Made by a program: the position numbers and the translations under genes
Shown here: positions 5,510-11,403 of the stretch, piece by piece
Numbering within the stretch: position 1 is the first letter of the stretch
Layout: each line of letters starts with the position of its first letter
DNA from: Desulfobacteraceae bacterium
GTDB lineage: Bacteria; Desulfobacterota; DSM-4660; Desulfatiglandales; Desulfatiglandaceae
Length of the DNA: 11,403 nucleotides
Direction: 5' to 3'
Assembly: GCA_030611815.1 (NCBI GenBank)
Contig: JAUWPC010000082.1
Coordinates: 1-11,403 of the forward strand
Notes under the pieces: generated by a model
Database searches by the model: none
What the model was told of the DNA's origin: nothing
Seen by the model: only the letters and a program-made list of their open reading frames with translations

Positions 5510-5605
5510 CTTGTTTTTTCAAAAGAATAATTGCGATACTGCTCCAACCCCATCATTAGAATGTCTCATCGCGTCCTTTGGAGGCCCAATACACAAGGAG
5601 AAAAG

Positions 5606-7255
5606 ATGCTGAAAGTAATACCTCTCGGAGGATTGGGAGAGATCGGGCTTAATATGATGGTAATAGAACATGGCCCTGACCTCTTGATTGTAGACGCAGG
5701 TCTCATGTTCCCGAATGATTATATGCCTGGTATTGACCTGGTAATTCCTGATTTTACATATATCAGGGAAAACAAAGAAAAAATAAGGGCAATTATCCTG
5801 ACCCATGGTCATGAAGATCATATAGGCGCCATCCCCTTTTTTCTCAAAGAATTCCCGGTTCCTGTATTCGGAACCAGCTTCACTTTAGGGCTCTTAAGGG
5901 CAAAACTTAAGGAACATCATTTGCCCGAGAAGGCCGAACTTCGTGAAATAAGGGCGGGAGATATCACCCGTCTCGGACCTTTCAACATAGAGTACATCAG
6001 TGTAAACCACAGCATCGTTGACGGGGTAGGTCTTGCCATAGACACACCCGAAGGCATCCTTTTACACTCGGGTGATTTCAGGATCGATCCCACACCGGTG
6101 GACTCCCAGTTTACTGATCTGATCCGTTTTGCCCATTTCGGAGCAAAGGGAGTCCTGGCGTTCTTCTCTGATTCAACCAATGCGGAGAAGGAGGGGTACA
6201 CTCTCAGCGAAAAAGATGTCAGAAAAACTTTAGAGGACCTGTTCCAGACCTGCCGGGGAAGACTGGTGGTTGCGAGTTTTGCATCTAATATTACCCGCAT
6301 CCAGCAGGTGATATCCTTGGCTGCAAAGTTCGGCCGCAAGATAGTTTTTAACGGGAAAAGCATGATCACGAACGTGGGGATTGCCAAGGAACAGGGATTT
6401 ATTAATATACCTGAAGATAGTGAAATCAGCGAAAGGCAGATTAAACAATTTCCAGATCAAAACATCCTCATTATCACTACTGGAAGCCAGGGGGAACCTA
6501 TGTCCGCTCTGACCCGTATGGCTCAGGGCAAACACAAAGGGATACAGATAAAGAGTGGGGATACCATAATCCTTTCATCCCGGTTCATACCGGGCAATGA
6601 AAAGGCCATCACCTCAGTCATAAACAGGCTCTATCGCTTGGGAGCTGATGTTGTCTATGAAAAAGTCTCTGATATTCATACCTCCGGGCACGCCAGGAGG
6701 GAGGAATTAAAACTCATGCTGAGCCTTGTTAAGCCGCGGTATTTTGTGCCGATCCACGGTGAATACAGACACCTCGTGAAGCACGCTCAGATTGCCTCGG
6801 AAATGGGAATGGCTGATGACCGTATCCTGATCGCGGAAGATGGAGACGTCATCTGTTTTGAAAATCTCCAAATGCAATTGGAAAAGCCTGTTCCCTTTGG
6901 GAGGATTCTCGTGGATGGCAAAGGGGTCGGCGATATCGGGGAAACAGTTCTGAGGGACAGGAGAAAACTTGGCGGACACGGCATGGTTGTAATCCTGTTA
7001 ATTGTCGATGAAGAGACGGGAGAAACCATCTACGGACCTGAAATCATCTCGCGGGGCTTTGTATTTGAGAATCAGGGTCAATTTATCCTTGAGGACGCGG
7101 AATGTATTGTGTTAGAGGTGCTTGACGAGCTTGAACGGCCTTCGCCCGTTGATTGCGCCAAGGTCGAGTCGGAAATAAGGAGAAGGCTGAAACGCTTTTT
7201 TTATAAGGTTATAGAGAGAAGCCCTCTGATAATACCGGCCATCATTGCAGTTTAA
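5606..7255 (+). CDS. rnj: Ribonuclease J
   Basis: A metallo-beta-lactamase/beta-CASP nuclease with 5'-to-3' exonuclease and endonuclease activity that matures and degrades mRNA and rRNA. At 549 aa from this start it has the family's usual length. The metal site is intact: HGHEDH (67-72), H135 in VNHSI, D157 in HSGDF, and the beta-CASP motifs including GSQGEP (293-298), SGHA (360-363, H362) and PIHGEYRH (382-389, H384). The C-terminal domain (about 440-549) is also present. The frame stays open upstream to a TTG at 5531, but the ATG at 5606 is preferred: AAGGAG (5595-5600) is five bases upstream, and MLKVIPLGGLGEIG is the typical RNase J N-terminus. ftsK follows 106 bases later. Without RNase E in view, its weight in RNA decay here cannot be judged. 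Confidence 0.96.
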   Translation: MLKVIPLGGLGEIGLNMMVIEHGPDLLIVDAGLMFPNDYMPGIDLVIPDFTYIRENKEKIRAIILTHGHEDHIGAIPFFLKEFPVPVFGTSFTLGLLRAKLKEHHLPEKAELREIRAGDITRLGPFNIEYISVNHSIVDGVGLAIDTPEGILLHSGDFRIDPTPVDSQFTDLIRFAHFGAKGVLAFFSDSTNAEKEGYTLSEKDVRKTLEDLFQTCRGRLVVASFASNITRIQQVISLAAKFGRKIVFNGKSMITNVGIAKEQGFINIPEDSEISERQIKQFPDQNILIITTGSQGEPMSALTRMAQGKHKGIQIKSGDTIILSSRFIPGNEKAITSVINRLYRLGADVVYEKVSDIHTSGHARREELKLMLSLVKPRYFVPIHGEYRHLVKHAQIASEMGMADDRILIAEDGDVICFENLQMQLEKPVPFGRILVDGKGVGDIGETVLRDRRKLGGHGMVVILLIVDEETGETIYGPEIISRGFVFENQGQFILEDAECIVLEVLDELERPSPVDCAKVESEIRRRLKRFFYKVIERSPLIIPAIIAV

Positions 7256-7281
7256 ACAAGGTCATGATTTTGGCCATTAAG

Positions 7282-7352
7282 CCTCTCACAGAGTACACAG
7301 AGTGCACAGGGAACTACAAAAAAGCTCTGTGATCTCTTGGCTCTGTGAGAGG
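7282..7352 (+). repeat. CACAGAG-type inverted repeat covering the ftsK ribosome-binding site
   Basis: CCTCTCACAGAG (7282-7293) is the exact reverse complement of CTCTGTGAGAGG (7341-7352). Inside it, CACAGAG (7296-7302) pairs exactly with CTCTGTG (7325-7331), giving a two-stage hairpin of 12 plus 7 pairs with an uneven internal loop. The right arm contains GAGAGG (7347-7352), the only Shine-Dalgarno-like sequence for the ftsK start at 7362. Folding would therefore hide it. CACAGAG/ACACAGAG strings are a repeat type I recall from the spacers of many environmental genomes. Confidence 0.7.
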
Positions 7353-7361
7353 AAAAACGTT

Positions 7362-9581
7362 ATGAAAAAGAGAAAAAAAGAATTAAGCCGCAAATCAACT
7401 GCCAAGAATAAACAGGACAAACCAGCGCACCCTTTGAGGAAAGAGATATTAGGGCTTCTCTTTTTGCTGATAGCGATCATCCTTGCTGGAAGCCTCTTCT
7501 CATATTACCCTAACGACAGGCTCTTCTGGAATGTGACAGGACCTGTGGGTAAGGCCCACAATCTTTTCGGCACAGTGGGCGCTCATCTGGCTGGCGCACT
7601 CTTTGACCTCCTCGGATTTTCAGCATTCTGGTTAGCAGCCATACTCCTGGCCATCTCCTTCATTTCGTTCCGGGGAAAACCCCTCTCATCCCCTCTAATG
7701 AGCATCATTGCGACCATCGCCATGCTCGCCTCCTTTTCAGCAATCCTGAATCTCCAGTTTGCCGGCGAACTCGGTTTTCGTGGAGGAAAGATAACTGCCG
7801 GTGGACTGGTGGGCCTCCATTTAGCCGGATTGACAGAAAAGGTCCTCAATCATTTCGGGGCCTATCTCCTACTCGTAACCGTCTTTATCATTTCTCTTAT
7901 GGTGGTAACCCACCTCTCCTTAGGGCGAATCTTTTCAAGGTTAGGTCTCTGGATCCTTGGCTTGCTGAAACGATTCAGGGACATGGTGACAAAAATAAAG
8001 GAGCGTAGGAAAAGAACCCGAAAGACCATGATGGCGTACCATAAGATTAAATCAAGGCCAAAGGTCACCATTGTTAAATCAAAATCAGAATCAGAAAAAA
8101 CGCCCCAGCAGGAAGAGTTCCCCTTTATGAACGTTGCAGGGGAATTCAAGCTTCCTTCTTTAGATCTTTTGAGAGACCCCCCTGAGAGAAAAAATATCAA
8201 GATCCAGCGTGACAGTCTCGAAATGAGTGCCCGTCGTCTTGAGAAAAAGCTTTCAGACTTCGGAGTAGAAGGAGAGGTTGTTGAGATACTCCCAGGGCCC
8301 GTAATTACCATGTACGAGTACAAACCCGCTCCTGGAATCAAGATAAGCAAGGTGGCAAACCTCTCCGATGACCTTGCCCTGACCCTCAGGGCTCAAAGCA
8401 TCCGAATTGTAGCGCCGATACCTGGAAAGGCAGCAATCGGGATTGAAATCCCTAATAACCAGAGGGAAGTGGTCTACCTAAAGGAGATCCTCTCAAGCGC
8501 AGCTTATAAGAATTCCAAGCACAGGCTGCCGATCGCCTTGGGTAAGGATATAACCGGTGCAGCAGTGGTTACAGACCTCACAAAAATGCCTCATCTATTA
8601 GTAGCCGGGGCCACTGGAACAGGGAAAAGTGTCTCCATTAACACCATGATCGAAAGCCTTCTGTTCAAGGTCTCCCCGGAGATGGTCAGGTTACTCCTGG
8701 TCGACCCCAAAAGGATTGAACTCTCCATATACCACGACATACCTCATTTGCTTCACCCGGTTGTAACCCAGGCTAAGGATGCGACCAAGGCCCTCAGATG
8801 GGCGGTTGAGGAGATGGAGAGACGTTATATGCTTTTGTCTGACAGGGGGGTCAGAAATATCGAAACCTACAACCGAAAAATTGTCAAAGATACAAAAACC
8901 GCTCCAGAGGACACTTCAAGAGGGGTCGACAAGACTCTTCCCTACATAATCATCATCATTGATGAATTAGCAGATCTGATGATGCTTTCATCCAAAGAAG
9001 TTGAAGAATCAATCACGCGTCTGGCCCAGATGGCCCGTGCGGCCGGCATCCACCTGATCATCGCCACACAACGTCCTTCAGTCAATGTTCTCACAGGTAT
9101 TATAAAGGCCAACTTCCCTACCCGGCTCTCTTTCCAGGTCTCCTCCAAAGTGGACTCCAGGACCATTTTGGACACCAATGGCGCGGAACATCTCTTAGGA
9201 GACGGCGATATGCTCTTTATGCCACCCGGTGTAGGCCGTATCATGAGGATTCATGGGGCGTATGTCTCTGAAGAAGAGGTAAAGGGTGTTACAGATTTCC
9301 TGAGGACGCAGAGAAAACCGGATTATGACGCAACGATTCTTTCACATATTGCCAAGAATGAGGAGAGCAAAGAGGAAGACCTGGAGTTAGATGAAAAATA
9401 CGAAGATGCCATTGAGCTTGTATCCAGGACAGGACAGGCCTCCATCTCCATGTTGCAGAGGAAATTGAGAGTAGGATACAACCGGGCGGCCAGGATGATT
9501 GAAGTAATGGAAACACAAGGGATCGTAGGCCCTTCGGATGGGGTCCGGCCACGAGATGTTTACGGCAGAAAGGTTCACTGA
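7362..9581 (+). CDS. ftsK: DNA translocase FtsK
   Basis: A septum-anchored hexameric motor that pumps DNA during division and helps resolve chromosome dimers. It has 739 aa from the ATG at 7362. A lysine-rich cytoplasmic start is followed by the FtsK_4TM membrane domain, with hydrophobic segments at about 28-48, 75-103, 112-130 and 165-185. A short charged linker (about 205-265) leads to the alpha domain (about 285-390) and the RecA-like motor. Walker A is GATGTGKS (416-423) and Walker B is IIIIIDEL (529-536). ATQRPSVNV (568-576) follows. The C-terminal gamma winged helix (about 675-735) contains ASISMLQRKLRVGYNRAARM (693-712). The linker is short, as in SpoIIIE-like forms, unlike E. coli FtsK. 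An upstream GTG at 7302 would start inside the hairpin and add 20 unlikely residues. lolA starts one base after the stop. Confidence 0.96.
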   Translation: MKKRKKELSRKSTAKNKQDKPAHPLRKEILGLLFLLIAIILAGSLFSYYPNDRLFWNVTGPVGKAHNLFGTVGAHLAGALFDLLGFSAFWLAAILLAISFISFRGKPLSSPLMSIIATIAMLASFSAILNLQFAGELGFRGGKITAGGLVGLHLAGLTEKVLNHFGAYLLLVTVFIISLMVVTHLSLGRIFSRLGLWILGLLKRFRDMVTKIKERRKRTRKTMMAYHKIKSRPKVTIVKSKSESEKTPQQEEFPFMNVAGEFKLPSLDLLRDPPERKNIKIQRDSLEMSARRLEKKLSDFGVEGEVVEILPGPVITMYEYKPAPGIKISKVANLSDDLALTLRAQSIRIVAPIPGKAAIGIEIPNNQREVVYLKEILSSAAYKNSKHRLPIALGKDITGAAVVTDLTKMPHLLVAGATGTGKSVSINTMIESLLFKVSPEMVRLLLVDPKRIELSIYHDIPHLLHPVVTQAKDATKALRWAVEEMERRYMLLSDRGVRNIETYNRKIVKDTKTAPEDTSRGVDKTLPYIIIIIDELADLMMLSSKEVEESITRLAQMARAAGIHLIIATQRPSVNVLTGIIKANFPTRLSFQVSSKVDSRTILDTNGAEHLLGDGDMLFMPPGVGRIMRIHGAYVSEEEVKGVTDFLRTQRKPDYDATILSHIAKNEESKEEDLELDEKYEDAIELVSRTGQASISMLQRKLRVGYNRAARMIEVMETQGIVGPSDGVRPRDVYGRKVH

Positions 9582-9582
9582 T

Positions 9583-10245
9583 ATGGTGAAGCGTTTAATA
9601 ATTTTACCGATTTTAGTATTTCTCTTCAATGGCCTTGCAATGGCCGACGAGAGCTTAGTCAATATCTTAGAAGGGATCCAAAAAAACTATGGCCACCTTT
9701 CAGGTCTTTCCGTCCCCTACAGCCGTGAGGTCATCACACGGTCCATGAGCATGTTAGGAGAACAGGTCGGTGGAGATATGGCCACCGGCACAATCTACTT
9801 CAAGTATCCCTATTTACTCAGATTAGAGCAGAAAAAGCCAAAGGCCGAAACCATCATCGCCAACAATGACACCCTGTGGTGGTACATTCCCGACAAGAAA
9901 TGCGCATACAGATATCCTGCTAAAGATTTTGGAAAGGAATTGCGACTGTTAAGTGACATATTCCGCGGTCTTTCCCAGGTGGAGAACAGCTTTCAGGTAT
10001 TATTGCAGGGCCGGAACAAGTCAGGAGAATATGAGATTGAACTCATTCCCGACCCACCCTGGCAGGAGATTAACAAAATCAACCTGACAGTCACAAAAAA
10101 GTATGAAATCCAGACAGTCCGAATACACAATCAATTGGGAAGCATTACCGTCTTCAAGCTCGGGGGTTTCACTGAAAAAGAGGGGTTTGAAAAGGGTTTT
10201 TTTCAGTTTATTGCTCCGGAAGGGGTCCGGCTAATAGTAGAGTAA
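9583..10245 (+). CDS. lolA: Outer-membrane lipoprotein carrier protein LolA
   Basis: A periplasmic chaperone that takes lipoproteins released by the LolCDE transporter and delivers them to the outer membrane. It has 220 aa. A signal peptide spans about 1-21: lysine and arginine near the start, a hydrophobic core (LIILPILVFLF) and an AMA cleavage site before DES. The body matches LolA: the ATGTIYFKYPYLLRLE stretch (67-82), a tryptophan-containing TLWWYIPDKK (103-112), and later strands ending in FKLGGF and FFQF (about 188-209), forming the half-barrel. The start is the ATG at 9583, one base after the ftsK stop, because it begins a clean signal peptide; the earlier ATG at 9538 lies inside ftsK and would spoil it. 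The tight spacing implies co-transcription and possible translational coupling with ftsK. Confidence 0.88.
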   Translation: MVKRLIILPILVFLFNGLAMADESLVNILEGIQKNYGHLSGLSVPYSREVITRSMSMLGEQVGGDMATGTIYFKYPYLLRLEQKKPKAETIIANNDTLWWYIPDKKCAYRYPAKDFGKELRLLSDIFRGLSQVENSFQVLLQGRNKSGEYEIELIPDPPWQEINKINLTVTKKYEIQTVRIHNQLGSITVFKLGGFTEKEGFEKGFFQFIAPEGVRLIVE

Positions 10246-10318
10246 ACCTGATCAATCGATTCGAAATGTGACGACAAATCTATCTCCTTTCTTCATTCCC
10301 AAGAAATTTCCACCTGTT

Positions 10319-10336
10319 CGGTGAGGCGTTTCACCG
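10319..10336. repeat. Small perfect hairpin downstream of lolA
   Basis: CGGTGA (10319-10324) pairs exactly with TCACCG (10331-10336) around a 6-base loop, 74 bases past the lolA stop. No T run follows, so a terminator role is doubtful. Confidence 0.35.
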
Positions 10337-10341
10337 CAGAT

Positions 10342-10394
10342 AATAATTCGCTATTGGAAAGCTATCTCATCCCTTAACCTTTAAACCCGTGAAC
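10342..10394 (+). repeat. Composite intergenic repeat, pieces shared with the spacer at 757-940
   Basis: Three adjoining pieces match the first spacer. AATAATTCGCTATTG (10342-10356) matches 799-813 at 14 of 15 positions. The 25 bases at 10356-10380 are identical to 916-940. CTTTAAACCCGTGAAC (10379-10394) matches the reverse complement of 757-772 at 15 of 16 positions. Confidence 0.8.
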
Positions 10395-10422
10395 GCCTAC
10401 GAAAAATCTGTTTGTCCCAGAC

Positions 10423-10451
10423 TTGATTTAAAGGGATCTATACTTTATGAT
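10423..10451 (+). promoter_or_regulatory. Candidate sigma70-type promoter for the 89-aa gene and pgsA
   Basis: TTGATT (10423-10428) and TATGAT (10446-10451, five of six matches to TATAAT) are separated by 17 bases. This is the best-formed promoter-like pair in the window, about 40 bases before the start at 10491. It suggests that these genes are transcribed independently of ftsK-lolA. Confidence 0.5.
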
Positions 10452-10490
10452 ACTCAACTTCGTCAATAGCCTAAGAATCAGAAGATTGCC

Positions 10491-10760
10491 ATGAAATCGA
10501 AAAAAAGAGGAAAATCCCCCTCTCCTGCTCTTCAAAACCGTTTGGCTGAACTTGAGGATACGGCATCCAAGAGAGGAATCCAAGTTCATTATGATCGGCT
10601 TGAAGCGGCAGGATTGAAACTAAAGGGAGGAATCTGTTCTATAAAAGGGGACTACCACATCTTCGTTGACAAGAGAAAATCAACAGCCGACAAGATAGAT
10701 TTTCTCCAGGATCACCTAAGCGACCCCATACCCAAAGATACCCCCTTGGTTGATGAATAA
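10491..10760 (+). CDS. Small hypothetical protein, probably conserved, next to pgsA
   Basis: An 89-aa soluble protein of unknown function. A lysine-rich start (2-9) is followed by a charged helix (about 12-29), then GIQVHYDRLEAAGLKLKGG (29-47), CSIKGDYHIFVDKRKS (49-64) and a likely C-terminal helix (about 64-77). I recall similar short proteins sharing 'GI.V.Y..L...GG.C...G....VDKR.S...K...L' in varied bacteria, all uncharacterised, but cannot confirm it here. There is no signal peptide, membrane segment or metal-binding cluster (single cysteine, C49). The ribosome-binding site is weak (AGAAG at 10480-10484). A candidate promoter lies just upstream, and pgsA follows after 105 bases. Even codon use and a family-like motif favour a real gene. 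Confidence 0.7.
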   Translation: MKSKKRGKSPSPALQNRLAELEDTASKRGIQVHYDRLEAAGLKLKGGICSIKGDYHIFVDKRKSTADKIDFLQDHLSDPIPKDTPLVDE

Positions 10761-10768
10761 ACCTATAG

Positions 10769-10796
10769 GATTTATGATTGTTGATTTATGATTATT
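10769..10796 (+). repeat. Two tandem copies of a 14-base AT-rich unit
   Basis: GATTTATGATTGTT (10769-10782) is followed directly by GATTTATGATTATT (10783-10796), 13 of 14 identical, then another partial GATTG. It fills part of the gap before pgsA. Confidence 0.75.
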
Positions 10797-10865
10797 GATT
10801 GAAAAGTGATTGAAAAACACAAGAGTACCTGTCCAAGAAACCAAGAATATTTTCTTGAAGGCTAT

Positions 10866-11403
10866 ATGAAAACAGACCGTGAAAAAACCCTATTAAATCT
10901 CCCGAACACATTAACCTTTGCCAGATTAGTTTCCATCCCGATTGTGTTGATATGTCTCTCCTTTCCAGGCAGGTGGGGCAGTTTCTTGGCGGCATTGTTT
11001 TTCGTCTTAGCCTCAGTCACCGACATTTTAGATGGATTTTTTGCCAGAAAATATGGCACCGTAACCGTATTAGGGAAACTCCTCGATCCATTAGTAGATA
11101 AGCTCTTGGTTTCCCTGACTATGATCATGCTTATTCCGCTTGACCGCATTCCCGTTTGGATAGTGATTGTAATCATCGCCCGGGAAATTGCTCTGACCGG
11201 GTTGCGGGGCATAGCTATCGGTGAGGGGATTGTTATACAGGCAAGCGCCTTGGGGAAATATAAGACCATTCTTCAGTCTGTTGCCTTAGCGGGGCTCTGT
11301 CTCCATTATGTTTATTTGGGCATCAATACCCACGTGGTGGGCATGGTCTTTTTGTGGGGGGCATTGATCTTGACTCTCTGGTCTGGCTGGGATTATTTTA
11401 GGC
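10866..11403 (+). CDS. pgsA: CDP-diacylglycerol-glycerol-3-phosphate 3-phosphatidyltransferase, partial
   Basis: An integral membrane enzyme that makes phosphatidylglycerol-phosphate from CDP-diacylglycerol and glycerol-3-phosphate, the committed step to phosphatidylglycerol and cardiolipin. The first 179 codons are present and the frame is still open at the window edge, so only a short C-terminal part is missing. LNLPNTLTFAR (10-20) is the typical N-terminus. The CDP-alcohol phosphotransferase signature is complete: D53-x2-D56-G57-x2-A60-R61-x8-G70-x3-D74-x3-D78. The IIAREIALTGLRG stretch (103-115) and SALGKYKT (127-134) are characteristic of PgsA rather than of phosphatidylserine synthase. 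Hydrophobic segments lie at about 21-32, 39-53, 81-92, 97-107, 135-152 and 156-172. GAAGG (10857-10861) is four bases before the ATG, and no upstream in-frame start is seen nearby. Confidence 0.94.
   Translation, partial: MKTDREKTLLNLPNTLTFARLVSIPIVLICLSFPGRWGSFLAALFFVLASVTDILDGFFARKYGTVTVLGKLLDPLVDKLLVSLTMIMLIPLDRIPVWIVIVIIAREIALTGLRGIAIGEGIVIQASALGKYKTILQSVALAGLCLHYVYLGINTHVVGMVFLWGALILTLWSGWDYFR

Larger units (their letters stand above)
5303..5605. other. 303-base divergent spacer between ssb and rnj
   Basis: No gene is supported. Near ssb is a candidate minus-strand promoter overlapped by a 20-base palindrome (5371-5402). The middle holds a CTTCGCGACTTAGAGCCTTTG-type repeat (5425-5454), and the rnj side a candidate plus-strand promoter (5481-5509). 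A 34-codon ATG frame at 5384-5488 runs through the palindrome, the repeat and the start of the rnj promoter and is unlikely to be a gene. Confidence 0.55.

Noticed and set aside
5531..5605. Upstream extension of RNase J from a TTG codon
   Set aside because: The added 25 residues are not RNase J-like, and the ATG at 5606 has a well-placed AAGGAG.
7302..7361. Upstream GTG start for FtsK
   Set aside because: The extra residues come from the CACAGAG hairpin, and the ATG at 7362 gives a normal lysine-rich FtsK N-terminus.

Overview
The window looks like chromosomal housekeeping DNA from a Gram-negative, probably anaerobic bacterium. Desulfobacterota (the former Deltaproteobacteria) is the best guess. 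LolA implies an outer membrane, RNase J takes the place of an RNase E-centred RNA turnover system, and the spacers are rich in short dispersed palindromes of a kind I associate with sulfate-reducer and syntroph genomes. No 16S, tRNA or phylogenetic marker is present, so the assignment is an inference. There is no phage, transposase, CRISPR array or defence cassette.

Layout, left to right on the + strand unless noted. A site-2-protease-like M50 membrane metallopeptidase (95-739) is followed by a 625-base spacer full of inverted repeats (740-1364). Then come sucC and sucD, encoding succinyl-CoA synthetase, separated by a spacer that holds a 14-bp hairpin. A palindrome-bounded, MITE-like element (3602-3754) comes next. 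After it is a small six-cysteine protein of unknown function (3789-4172) and tatA (4247-4441). On the minus strand, convergent with tatA, lies an unusual ssb (4493-5302) encoding two OB folds in tandem. A 303-base divergent spacer separates ssb from rnj (RNase J). After rnj come ftsK, whose Shine-Dalgarno sequence lies in one arm of a perfect 12-bp inverted repeat, and lolA, which begins one base after the ftsK stop. A second repeat-rich spacer leads to a conserved-looking 89-aa hypothetical protein and to pgsA, which runs off the right edge.

How the genes relate: sucCD performs substrate-level phosphorylation in the TCA cycle. tatA, lolA, the M50 protease and pgsA serve the cell envelope (export, lipoprotein sorting, intramembrane proteolysis, anionic phospholipid synthesis). 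ssb and ftsK serve the chromosome, and rnj serves RNA turnover. They do not form one pathway. ftsK and lolA are almost certainly co-transcribed, and rnj-ftsK may be.

The most notable items are the internally duplicated SSB, the ftsK leader hairpin, the TAGTGTC-ended palindromic elements beside sucC and sucD, and a composite repeat whose pieces recur in the spacers at both ends of the window. I did not find a convincing new multi-gene system.
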